Source: Buxus sempervirens (taxonomy: Eukaryota; Streptophyta; Magnoliopsida; Buxales; Buxaceae). Taken from it: a DNA stretch of 64,000 bases. Below, piece after piece: positions 10,264-19,562 of the stretch. The stretch lies in assembly GCA_947561395.2 (NCBI GenBank), contig OX387182.1:47051949-47115948 (forward strand), given 5' to 3'. The notes below the pieces were generated by a model, which saw only the letters and a list, made by a program, of their open reading frames with translations, ran no database searches and was not told where the DNA came from. The position numbers and the translations under genes were made by a program. Every line of letters starts with the position of its first letter. Position 1 is the stretch's first letter.

Positions 10264-12669
10264 CTAAGTAGCAGTGGCATTTTCTGGCAAACTCCGATTG
10301 TTCAAGAAATTTTTGATATCTTGAAACCATGGTGTTTCTTCTTCTGGTGCTCCCTCTAGAACGAGACAGTAAGCCGGTTCATCTCTAACCTCAATTTCCA
10401 GTGGTCTGATGTCTACTCCTTCTGATATGCTGACCATTGAAGCCAAGGTTGCTAGAGCATCCGCAAACTGATTCTTGGCCCTTGGCATATAGTTGAAGGA
10501 AATTCGAGTGAAATTTGTGCTTATTTCTTCCAAATACTGGTGATAGGGGATCAATTTGTGATCCTTGGTTTTCCACTCACCAGTTGTTTGGAAGATGATA
10601 AGACTCGAATCCCCGTATACGTCAAGTTCCTCTACTCCATGATCCATGGCTGCTTGCAATCCAATTATGCATGCCTCATATTCTGCTATGTTATTGGTGC
10701 ACTGGAATCTCAGCTTTACTGCAATCGGGATGTGAGAACCATCCGGTTTGACCAAGACTGCCCCTATTCCGTTCCCATTCATGTTGGCGGCCCCATCAAA
10801 GAACATCTGCCAAGAACTCTCACTGTCTTCCTCTTCAGTGTACAGAATTGCCTCATCTGGGAAGTTGGTCTTCAAGGGTTGATATTCTGGCAGAGGATGT
10901 GCAGCCAGGTGATCAGCTATGGCTTGACCCTTGATCGCCTTCTGGGTGATGTACGTGAGGTCAAACTCGGATAGTAGCAGTTGCCACTTAGCCGTTCTGC
11001 CAGTCAGTGCCGGTTTCTCAAATAAATACTTCAGCGGGTCCATCCGTGATATCAACAGTGTGGAGTGACTAAGGAAATAATGCCTTAGCCTCTGAGTGGC
11101 CCACACTAGAGCACAGCAAGTCTTTTCCAATGGTGAGTATTTGGCTTCATATTCTGTGAATTTTTTACTCAGATAGTAAATTGCTCTTTCTTTTCTACCA
11201 GTCTCATCATGCTGCCCCAAGACACATCCCATTGACGTTTCCAACACTGACAAGTACAGGATCAGTGGTCTTCCTGGAGTTGGTGGCACTAGCACAGGTG
11301 GGTTCAGCAAATACCTCTTTATTGTGTCAAATGCCTGCTGGCAGTCCTCATTCCAGACCGTAGGGTTATCTTTCCTTAAAAGTTTGAAAATTGGTTCACA
11401 GATAGCAGTGAGCTGTGCTATGAACCGGCTTATGTATTGAATCCTTCCAAGAAAACCCCTGACCTCCTTCTTGGTTCTGGGTGCTGGCATTTCAATTATG
11501 GCCTTGGCTTTTGCCGGGTCAATTTCAATTCCTCTTCGGCTCACTATAAACCCCAGTAACTTCCCTGATGTAGCCCCAAAGACGCATTTAGCCGGGTTAA
11601 GCCGTAGACTGTACTTCCTGAGCCGATCAAACACTTTCTTCAGATTGATCAAGTGGTCCTCCTCTTTGCATGATTTGGCAATCATATCGTCCACGTAGAC
11701 TTCCATCTCTTTGTGGATCATGTCATGAAATAGTGCAGTCATGGCCCGCTGGTATGTTGCCCCAGCGTTCTTGAGCCCAAATGGCATGACTGTATAGTGG
11801 AATGTGGCCCAAGGTGTGATAAATGCTGTTTTCTCTTGATCCTCCTTAGCCATCTTGATCTGATTATATCCTGAGAAACCATCCATGAAGGAAAACAAGC
11901 TATGTACCGCAGTATTATCGACCAGAATGTCGATATGTGGAAGCGGAAAATCGTCCTTTGGGCTTGCCCTGTTCAAGTCTCTATAGTCCACGCACATTCG
12001 GACCTTCCCGTCCTTCTTGGGTACCGGCACTATGTTTGCGAGCCACTCTGGGTACGTAGAGACTGCCAAAAATCCGGCTTGAAATTGTTTGACCACCTCG
12101 TCCTTGACCTTCAAGGTCCATTCCGGCTTCAATCTTCTCAGCTTCTGCTTAATCGGCTTAACCCCTGGCAAAATTGGCAACTTGTGCACCACCATGTCAG
12201 TGTCCAACCCCGGCATGTCCCGATATGACCAAGCAAACACATCCTTGTAATCTGCCAAGAACTGTGACATTTCATTTTTCTGCACATCAGACAAGCATGA
12301 CCCGATTTTTACAATTTTTGGGTCCTCTTTGGTCCCAAGATTTATGGATATGGTCTCTTCAATATTAGGTTGGACCCCCTTTTCATGACGTTCTAATTGG
12401 TATTCAATTTCTTTTGGAACATCTTCTTCTTCGACCTCGGTCTCTTCTTCGACCCCCATGAGATCAAAGTCGAGCTCAAGGTCGAAGTCATATTCAACCT
12501 GGTCCAATTCGGTCTGATTATATGGCTCATAAGTGGTTTGGACCTTTTTGAAAAAATTAAATTTCCTAGAAAAAATAGAAAAATCTTTTTGGTTTTTTTG
12601 TGGGCCTTCTAAACATAATTCCCCTGAAGACGAAGGCCCATTAGAACCTTCAGGGAAATGGCATTCCAC
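10264..12669 (-). CDS. Reverse transcriptase and dual RNase H of the Tat element
   Basis: An 801-residue frame. An acidic linker (residues 50-90) precedes RT with FSFMDGFSGYNQI (about 259-271) and the catalytic YVDD (325-328). The gypsy RNase H/connection follows (about 470-600), then a second, archaeal-type RNase H starting MFFDGAANMNGNG (about 622-634) and including NNIAEYEA. Two RNase H domains in tandem mark the Tat lineage. The frame begins without ATG in the -1 frame relative to gag-protease, so expression probably depends on frameshifting at the A-run at 12678-12686 or on a spliced RNA. It ends at TAG 10264. Confidence 0.93.
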   Translation of the reverse strand: MECHFPEGSNGPSSSGELCLEGPQKNQKDFSIFSRKFNFFKKVQTTYEPYNQTELDQVEYDFDLELDFDLMGVEEETEVEEEDVPKEIEYQLERHEKGVQPNIEETISINLGTKEDPKIVKIGSCLSDVQKNEMSQFLADYKDVFAWSYRDMPGLDTDMVVHKLPILPGVKPIKQKLRRLKPEWTLKVKDEVVKQFQAGFLAVSTYPEWLANIVPVPKKDGKVRMCVDYRDLNRASPKDDFPLPHIDILVDNTAVHSLFSFMDGFSGYNQIKMAKEDQEKTAFITPWATFHYTVMPFGLKNAGATYQRAMTALFHDMIHKEMEVYVDDMIAKSCKEEDHLINLKKVFDRLRKYSLRLNPAKCVFGATSGKLLGFIVSRRGIEIDPAKAKAIIEMPAPRTKKEVRGFLGRIQYISRFIAQLTAICEPIFKLLRKDNPTVWNEDCQQAFDTIKRYLLNPPVLVPPTPGRPLILYLSVLETSMGCVLGQHDETGRKERAIYYLSKKFTEYEAKYSPLEKTCCALVWATQRLRHYFLSHSTLLISRMDPLKYLFEKPALTGRTAKWQLLLSEFDLTYITQKAIKGQAIADHLAAHPLPEYQPLKTNFPDEAILYTEEEDSESSWQMFFDGAANMNGNGIGAVLVKPDGSHIPIAVKLRFQCTNNIAEYEACIIGLQAAMDHGVEELDVYGDSSLIIFQTTGEWKTKDHKLIPYHQYLEEISTNFTRISFNYMPRAKNQFADALATLASMVSISEGVDIRPLEIEVRDEPAYCLVLEGAPEEETPWFQDIKNFLNNRSLPENATAT

Positions 12670-15600
12670 TATTGGAGTTTTTTTTTGGAAGCCGCGTCAG
12701 TTTGCCGTACAGACGCTGCTTCAAAAGTAAGGGGAGTTTCCTCCCAATTGTTCAGTACAAAATTTTTGGGAGCAGGGGAAATAGGGAAAACCTGCTCCTC
12801 AAGCCCAGCATCCGATGCCATCATCACCGGGTGGGTACTGCCCTTTTCTGCTACGGGGCCCAATCCAGAAATGACCTCTTCCGGAATCTTTACTGCGGCC
12901 CAGTCAATAAACGGCAGTTCCATGTCTGTCCCTGTCTTTTCGCCTTCAGTCATGGCGAAGAATGCACCAACATCCTCAGAAAAGTCCACCTGCTGCTCGG
13001 GCTGTGGTCCAGGCCCATCCACTGCTCCCAGTATTGGAGATGGGTTATAGGGTTTTAGGGCCGAAACAGAAGGCTTTTGAAATGGGTTGACATTGTAGTA
13101 GGGAGGTTTTGATTGGTCCATAGGAGGAGAAATTTGGATTATATAAGCGGGTTTAGGGAAACTTTCCCTTAAATGAGGGAGTTTTCCTTTGCTTCTGCTC
13201 TCCCCTTCTTCGTGCTTCATTCTTCTCCAGCCTCTGGGCTTGAAGCCCAACCCTACCCTTGGGACTAGTTTCTTAGCCGTGATTGGCTCCACCATCCCTT
13301 GCAGATTGATCCCCAGGCCTTTCCCTGGGTGAAAGTGGTATTTCTCCATCACTTTCTTGACCATTTTTTCTGCAGTGGTCCCCTTTTCCTTCTTTTTCTC
13401 ATACCCCCCAGGTATGTAATTTACCGCCTCAAATTGAAATGAGTGGAATGCAATCTTGTCGACAGTTAGGTCCACATTGATCAAGGGTACATCGGGTGAC
13501 ACGATGGGTGGCACCAAGTTTTCAGCTAGGACTGTTATCACCCTTTGCCCTCTTATGTACTTCACTCTTTGGTGGAGCGTGGATGGTATTGCCCTAGCCG
13601 AATGTATCCACGGCCTTCCTAGGAGCAGATTGAAGGCTGTGGGTATATCCATCACCTCAAATGTGATGTTAAAGATATTCGGCCCAATTGTGACCGGCAG
13701 TTCAATCTCCCCTAAGGAGTGGGTCTTGGAGCTATCAAAAGCCCTCACTATCCGCCCATTCCGTTTGATCCTTGACTGGTCCAGACCCAGCTTGGTAAAA
13801 GTGATTAACGGGCAAACGTTTAACGCTGACCCGTTGTCAATTAAAACCCGTGCAACCATGCAGCCCTTACAAAGCACAGTTATGTGCAAAGGGTCCACAT
13901 GATAACACCCACCTGGGCTGATCTCACCCTCTGAGAAACTTATCACATTATGTGACAAGATTTGACCAACCATTTTACCAAGCTGGTCCGGATCAATGGT
14001 CTGGGATACGTGTGCACTCTGTAGCACCCTTAACAATGCATCCCTGTGCTTTTTAGAATTCAGCAAAAGGCCCAGTATTGAAATCTGGGCCGGGACCTTG
14101 TTCAGCTGATCCACAAGATTGAATTCACTTTTCTTTATTATTTTTATGAGGTCGGCTGCCTCATTTTCTGCACCCTGGGGGGTGTCTTCTCCCACTTTAT
14201 TTTTTCCTTTTTGTTTTCTTTTTTCATTTTCTTTTTCTATTTTTTCTTTTTCTGCTTCTGTCTCCTTTTCTTTCTCTTCACCCCCTGCACATCTCCCCGA
14301 CCTCGTCATGAGGTTCACCTCCTCCTGGTTCTGGTTCCTGACCATTGGAACCGTAGCCGTGATTCCCTCGCTGTAGTTCCATGGTACAGCGGCCTCTGAA
14401 TAGGCTAATTTAGGGATGTCAACCACTAGTGGCTGGAGTTTGGACCGGGATGTATGGGCCGGTTTAGGGATAGCATGGGCTGGCTGCACATTTACAACCA
14501 AGGGTTGAAGTTTGGAATTTGTGGGGACAGAAGAAGTGATGGAAGCAGTGGTGGGGTCAAGATTGATGACCAGGGGAGCCTTAGACGGCTTGGATGGAGA
14601 ATAAGTGGGTGGACTGCAATTGAAGACCAATGCGGGCCTTGCAGTATTCATCTGGGTCATAAGAGATGAGACCCGGTTCAAAGAGGAACTTATGTCCTCA
14701 GCAGCTGTATTATTTTTTTGGGAGACCATGTTGATCTCCTCTTTTTCCTCTTCTTGGAAGAAACGGACCTGGACAGTGGTCCCTACTGGTGCTATAAGCT
14801 GTGATGGGTCAAAGGCCCTTCTGGTGGTGGATATGGCAGTGATGGAGTTGGATGGGCCTGCCCCATTGTGGTAAGGCAGAGGATTCTGCCCAATATCATT
14901 CCCGGACGGGGCCGGTGCAGCAGTGTTGAACACCAAGGCCTTCTGGTCCAACAAATCCTGGACTGCATGCTTCAATACCCAGCAGGTATCAGTAGAATGC
15001 CCCGGTGCACCCATGTGGAAATCACAGGTGACCGATGTGTCAAAATTTCTCCCTTTCGGGGCATTTGGGTTAGGCTCCTTCAGAGTCAAGTATTCCCCTT
15101 TCAGCAGGGTTGGCAGTAGTTGGGACAGAGATATGGGTAGAGGGGTGAAAACCCGGTTCTTTCTTGCTGTGAACCAGGCATCCGGCTCCTCCTTAGAAAA
15201 AGTCCTCCTTGTGTTAGCTGGCACAGAGGGAGAGAAGTTGACATTCAGCGGGGTCTGGTACGACTGCTGGGCCTGCTGGGCCTGTTGGGGTGCCGAGATG
15301 TTGACGTGAAGTGGCTTCTTAGCTGGAGGGGCCTGGACCAGGTTCACCTCCCCTTCTTTTCGGGCCCCCGTCTTTTTAAATCCGGCCCCTTTTTTCTGGG
15401 CCATGGAGGCAGAGGAATCAGACTGCCCAGTCAGAGTAGAGTAGTCTATCAGCCGTCCTGACCTGACCCCTTCTTCAATCCGATCAGCCACCTGCACCAG
15501 GGCTGCAAAGTTGGTGGTTATCTGACCCACCAGATGGTTGTAAAAGGGCTGCCCCAGTGTGCCCATAAATGTGGAGATCATCTCCGGCTCTTGCATAGGT

Positions 15601-16499
15601 GGCCTGACCTGGGAGGCGGCCTCTCTCCATCTCTTGGCGTACTGCCGTACCGGTTCATCCTTCCCCTTGGTCATCCTCATCATGTCGTACCGGTCCGGCA
15701 CGATCTCAGAGTTGAACTTGTACTGGTCCAGGAAAGCATCGGCCAAGTCCTTCCACCTTCTAATCCTTCCATGGTCCACTGTAGCGAACCACTGAAGGGC
15801 TGACCCGGTCAGACTCCTCTGGAAGAGCTGGATCAGTATGCCATCGTCCCGGCCAAACTGGCACAGGGCCCCGCAGTATAGTTTCAGATGGCTCAATGGG
15901 CAGCCCGTGCCATCAAACTTGTCAAAATCCGGGCACCTGAACTTAGCCGGTAGACAGACGTCCGGGTACATGCACAGGTCCTCGAAGGTGGTGCCTGCAT
16001 GGCTGCCTCCCCCCTTCACCTCTTTCAGCTCTGCCTGGATTCTTTCTATCCTCAGCAGCATTTTCTTTTCCATCTCATCTCGGGCCTTTTCTTTTTCCAG
16101 CTCTTTCTCAGACTCTACTGTATTTTCCCTGATCAGAATGGGCTCAGGGACTGGTTCAGAAATGGGCTCAGGCATGGGCTGAGCTGAAGGCGGAATATAG
16201 GCCTGAGGTGGCGGTGCCGGATGAGAAGTCGACGCCTGATTTTGGGCTTGGGCCTGCTGGGCCTGAGCCGCCAGTAAGTCTCCTAGCATTTTGGCCAGAC
16301 CGGCCACTTGCTCCTGCAGCTGAGTAAAGTCCTGAGCGGGGACAGTAGCTTGGGCTTGGTTCTCTTCAGTATTCATGGCTCTTGCTTTGGATCTGGTCAC
16401 GGGAGCAATGACTGCAAATAAGTGCACCTGGGTCGAAAGTAAATGTACCTGACGAGAAAAATGAATAGAACATGTTAGCTTCCATTTAACTTGAGTCAC
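12669..16499 (-). CDS. Gag and aspartic protease of the Tat element
   Basis: A 1276-residue frame. The best start may be the internal ATG at 16376, as the first 41 residues look like leader. The order is a Gln/Ala- and Pro-rich N-terminus, retrotransposon gag domain (around ..HLKLYCGAL.., LQWFATVD, ..FNSEIVPDRYDM), a CCHC-like CDFHMGAPGHSTDTC knuckle, a Lys/Glu-rich charged stretch, and a protease with LIDNGSALNVCP in place of D-T/S-G and downstream LLGRPWIH. Next is a G-patch-like segment (GKGLGI..VGLGF). The Asn in DNGS is a variant of the usual DTG/DSG/DGG; such changes occur in this lineage but activity is uncertain. The stop is followed by RT in the -1 frame. Confidence 0.92.
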   Translation of the reverse strand: MTQVKWKLTCSIHFSRQVHLLSTQVHLFAVIAPVTRSKARAMNTEENQAQATVPAQDFTQLQEQVAGLAKMLGDLLAAQAQQAQAQNQASTSHPAPPPQAYIPPSAQPMPEPISEPVPEPILIRENTVESEKELEKEKARDEMEKKMLLRIERIQAELKEVKGGGSHAGTTFEDLCMYPDVCLPAKFRCPDFDKFDGTGCPLSHLKLYCGALCQFGRDDGILIQLFQRSLTGSALQWFATVDHGRIRRWKDLADAFLDQYKFNSEIVPDRYDMMRMTKGKDEPVRQYAKRWREAASQVRPPMQEPEMISTFMGTLGQPFYNHLVGQITTNFAALVQVADRIEEGVRSGRLIDYSTLTGQSDSSASMAQKKGAGFKKTGARKEGEVNLVQAPPAKKPLHVNISAPQQAQQAQQSYQTPLNVNFSPSVPANTRRTFSKEEPDAWFTARKNRVFTPLPISLSQLLPTLLKGEYLTLKEPNPNAPKGRNFDTSVTCDFHMGAPGHSTDTCWVLKHAVQDLLDQKALVFNTAAPAPSGNDIGQNPLPYHNGAGPSNSITAISTTRRAFDPSQLIAPVGTTVQVRFFQEEEKEEINMVSQKNNTAAEDISSSLNRVSSLMTQMNTARPALVFNCSPPTYSPSKPSKAPLVINLDPTTASITSSVPTNSKLQPLVVNVQPAHAIPKPAHTSRSKLQPLVVDIPKLAYSEAAVPWNYSEGITATVPMVRNQNQEEVNLMTRSGRCAGGEEKEKETEAEKEKIEKENEKRKQKGKNKVGEDTPQGAENEAADLIKIIKKSEFNLVDQLNKVPAQISILGLLLNSKKHRDALLRVLQSAHVSQTIDPDQLGKMVGQILSHNVISFSEGEISPGGCYHVDPLHITVLCKGCMVARVLIDNGSALNVCPLITFTKLGLDQSRIKRNGRIVRAFDSSKTHSLGEIELPVTIGPNIFNITFEVMDIPTAFNLLLGRPWIHSARAIPSTLHQRVKYIRGQRVITVLAENLVPPIVSPDVPLINVDLTVDKIAFHSFQFEAVNYIPGGYEKKKEKGTTAEKMVKKVMEKYHFHPGKGLGINLQGMVEPITAKKLVPRVGLGFKPRGWRRMKHEEGESRSKGKLPHLRESFPKPAYIIQISPPMDQSKPPYYNVNPFQKPSVSALKPYNPSPILGAVDGPGPQPEQQVDFSEDVGAFFAMTEGEKTGTDMELPFIDWAAVKIPEEVISGLGPVAEKGSTHPVMMASDAGLEEQVFPISPAPKNFVLNNWEETPLTFEAASVRQTDAASKKKLQ
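12677..12686 (-). promoter_or_regulatory. Candidate -1 frameshift site between gag-pro and pol
   Basis: On the - strand the gag-pro frame reads through nine A then C (AAAAAAAAAC), holding the classical slippery heptamer AAAAAAC. It stops at TAG 12671-12669. The RT frame is open exactly one base back (-1) across this site. The alternative is a one-base length error in the homopolymer. Confidence 0.55.
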
Positions 16500-16539
16500 A
16501 CCCCTATATATGTAAACCAGTAGGTTAGGTGAACACCAA

Positions 16540-17640
16540 TCCAGATTTTTTTGTTTTTTTGTTTTTTTGTTTTTTTGTTTTTTTTTGTTTTGATTTTGTG
16601 TTGGAATATTCTAGGGCTTCCAAGGGTCCCATAATTTTTTTTGATTTGATTGATAAAAATAACCAACCAAGGTTTTTATGGAATATTCTAGGGCTTCCAA
16701 GGGTCCCAATTTTTTTTTTTTTGATTTGATTGATAAAAATAACCAACCAAGGTTTTCATGGAATATTCTAGGGCTTCCAAGGGTCCCAATTTTTTTTTTT
16801 GATTTGATTGATAAAAATAACCAACCAAGGTGTCTTGGAATATTCTAGGGCTTCCAAGTATCCCACAAATGTTTTGATTTGATTGATAAAAATAACCAAC
16901 CAAAGGTGTCTTGGAATATTCTATCCAAGTATCCCACAAATGTTTTGATTTGATTGATAAAAATAACCAACCAAAGGTGTCTTGGAATATTCTAGGGCTT
17001 CCAAGTATCCCACAAATGTTTTGATTTGATTGATAAAAATAACCAACCAAAGGTGTCTTGGAATATTCTATCCAAGTATCCCACAAATGTTTTGATTTGA
17101 TTGATAAAAATAACCAACCAAAGGTGTCTTGGAATATTCTAGGGCTTCCAAGTATCCCACAAATGTTTTGATTTGATTGATAAAAATAACCAACCAAAGG
17201 TGTCTTGGAATATTCTATCCAAGTATCCCACAAATGTTTTGATTTGATTGATAAAATAACCAACCAAAGGTGTCTTGGAATATTCTATCCAAGTATCCCA
17301 CAAATGTTTTGATTTGATTGATAAAAATAATCAACCAAAGGTTTTCATTTTTTTTATTTGATTTGATTGATAAAAATACCCAACCAAGGTTTTCATGGAA
17401 TATTCTAGGGCTTCCAAGTGTCCCACTTTTTTTGATTTGATTGATAAAAATAACCAACCAAGGTTTTCATTTTTTTTTTGATTTGATTGATAAAAATAAC
17501 CAACCAAGGTTTTCATGGAATATTCTAGGGCTTCCAAGTGTCCCACTTTTTTTTGATTTGATTGATAAAAATAACCAACCAAGGTTTTCATTTTTTTTTT
17601 GATTTGATTGATAAAAATAACCAACCAAAGGTTTTTTTTT
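16540..17640 (-). repeat. Minisatellite in the 5' leader of the Tat element
   Basis: About 14 units share GATTTGATTGATAAAAATAA and CCAACCAAGG, followed by TGGAATATTCTA. Unit starts on the + strand are at 16643, 16723, 16801, 16876, 16947, 17023 and 17094, so spacing settles to alternating 71 and 76 bp, a higher-order dimer of about 147 bp. The difference is the presence or absence of GGGCT. The array sits between the primer-binding site and gag. Reading frames in it are repeat artefacts. Confidence 0.88.
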
Positions 17641-19542
17641 TCTTCTTCAAATTTGCTGAATTTTCTCAGTTTTCAAGTTCCAGAGTTTGATTGACACATG
17701 TTTGAGTTGAGTTGGTGTCAAAAAAATATGACACCTTGGTTTCCTCTTTGATTTTCAGACTTAGGTTAAACCCTGAAAGAATATTTTATTTTATTCTTTT
17801 TTTGTTTTTTGATTTTGTATTTTTGGGAACATTTCTTATGTTCTTTTCGGGGTGCCTAAGGATTATCCACAGTGTTTTAGGCATTTTATTCTGAAAACTT
17901 GGGCTGAAAAGCCAATTTGTGCATTTTTGAACGTATCCGGTATAACATTCCGGATAATAATATGCCTTATTGTATCCGGTCACCATAACCGGATTCATGC
18001 ATATGCCTTTGTATCCGGAAATATATACCGGATATGAACAGGGTTGTTATTAACCGGCCTGAGTTGCCGGTTATTGCCGGAATGGCCCTTTTTGACTCAT
18101 TTTTTCACCAGATTTGATTTTTTTTCATTCCCAATTGATGTTCACCTTAATTTGACCTTCAAAACTTGCCCCAAATTGGGCTTGGACATTATATTTGCAA
18201 AATCCCCAAATTTAAGAAAAGGACATGGCTTTACCTTGCCACCTTGTATTACCTTCATTCAATATGGTATTCACATTATACCTTGGTCTGTAAAACATGC
18301 AAACGGCCTTCCCACATTTACACCCAATTTCCCCAAACGCAATTGTGTGCTTTTAGCCGAAAACGTGTTTCTCCACCTTCAAGCGTATGGTTTTTGGGTT
18401 TTGGCTTAATTGGCAACTTAGAACTCAAGTCTAGTGATGCCCGGAATCGAATCACAGATCCCATTGTCATCACATCATTGACTCAAATTCTAAGGTAAAT
18501 GTTTTCACTTTCGCTTTCCGAAGTCACGACCTCGGTGCGCCAAGCTACACACATTCATGGTTCAACTTCCTAATAGGTAAAGGGTAGGCTGTGCAAATTG
18601 TTTCAAGTGCTCAAGTGCAATTTTAAAATTGTGGTAACATTCATAACGTCCCAGCCCCTTGCCACTCTTTTTCGTAGCCATGCATTCAATTTCAAGCCAA
18701 GGCATATATGACAAAATAATGAAGCTAAATACAAGCAAGCAAGCACCAAAGTAACCAAATATGCACAAAAAATATTACATGCCCAAAAAGTGTTATACAA
18801 AACATGTCATTTGTACAAACAACCATTAAATCATGTAAGCATGCTTGAAACTCAAAAGCATTCCCTAAAATCCCAGATTTCATGCTCTTTTTCATGCTCA
18901 AAGTGTACCATTTCTACCCCAAATTGGAGCCTAAAATTTTAGCACTACTTGACATGATACCAAAGTGTTTCAATGAGGTAAAACATGCTTAAGATCTCCC
19001 CAAAATACATTAAAATTTCCAGATTTTTTTTCTTCAATTGGATGCTCAAGTGACATGGTTTTATGCCCAAATCCAAGCCTAAAACCCAGAAGCTAACAAT
19101 ATGACATAAAAAGCTTTTAGCTTGGGAAACATATGCTTGAAAATCCCCACAATTCCCACTAAGCATTTCAGATTTTTTTTTTCATTGTTTTCATGCTCAA
19201 CTTATGTCATTCCATACCCCCAAGTTCAAATCATGGCATAAAACAACCATTAAGCACAAAAAGCATTATTCATGGGAAGCATGCTTGAATACTCAAAATT
19301 TACACCAAATTTCCAGATTTTGAAATTTTCTTTTTCATGGCATAACAACTTAAATCAAAGCATGTCATCACAAAACACATCCCAATCATGTTTCAAAATA
19401 GGCTTTGGATCCATACAAATTTCTAAGCATCCTAATCTGATTTGAAATATAACAATATGCACAAATGAAGTAAACAAAATAGCAAGCATTCAAAAAGTAA
19501 AGAAAAAGCATGAACATACAAAAAAAGGCTTAAATCCACAAT
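17641..19542 (-). other. 5' leader of the Tat element (non-coding)
   Basis: This is the untranslated region between PBS and minisatellite. It holds a second TATCCGG/CCGGATA palindrome array at 17933-18080, and several repeats of a TCATGCTCA..AAATTTCCAGATTTT type between 18880 and 19330, spaced roughly 100-130 bp. No protein gene is supported. Confidence 0.7.
17933..18080. repeat. Second TATCCGG palindrome array, in the leader
   Basis: The units are GTATCCGG..CCGGATA, GTATCCGG..CCGGATT, GTATCCGG..CCGGATA and AACCGGC..GCCGGTT, like the LTR array but more diverged. This suggests the array was duplicated between LTR and leader. Confidence 0.75.
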
Positions 19543-19560
19543 TCCCCAGCAGAGTCGCCA
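19543..19560 (-). promoter_or_regulatory. Primer-binding site of the Tat element
   Basis: On the - strand, two bases after the 5' LTR, TGGCGACTCTGCTGGGGA begins with the required TGG. It resembles the tRNA-Arg-type PBS described for Ogre/Tat elements; the tRNA assignment is from memory. It sets the element orientation as minus. Confidence 0.8.
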
Positions 19561-19562
19561 GT

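Noticed and set aside
10264..10266. TAG as a natural separator between RNase H and integrase
   Set aside because: The frame and domain spacing continue directly across it and integrase has no ATG nearby, so a point mutation is more likely.
16529..17624. Repetitive ORFs (YQSNQ-type peptides) on the - strand
   Set aside because: Translation of the leader minisatellite; unit lengths change the frame repeatedly.
18421..18560. Possible tRNA or structured RNA in the Tat leader
   Set aside because: No cloverleaf or A/B box pair could be supported by eye.
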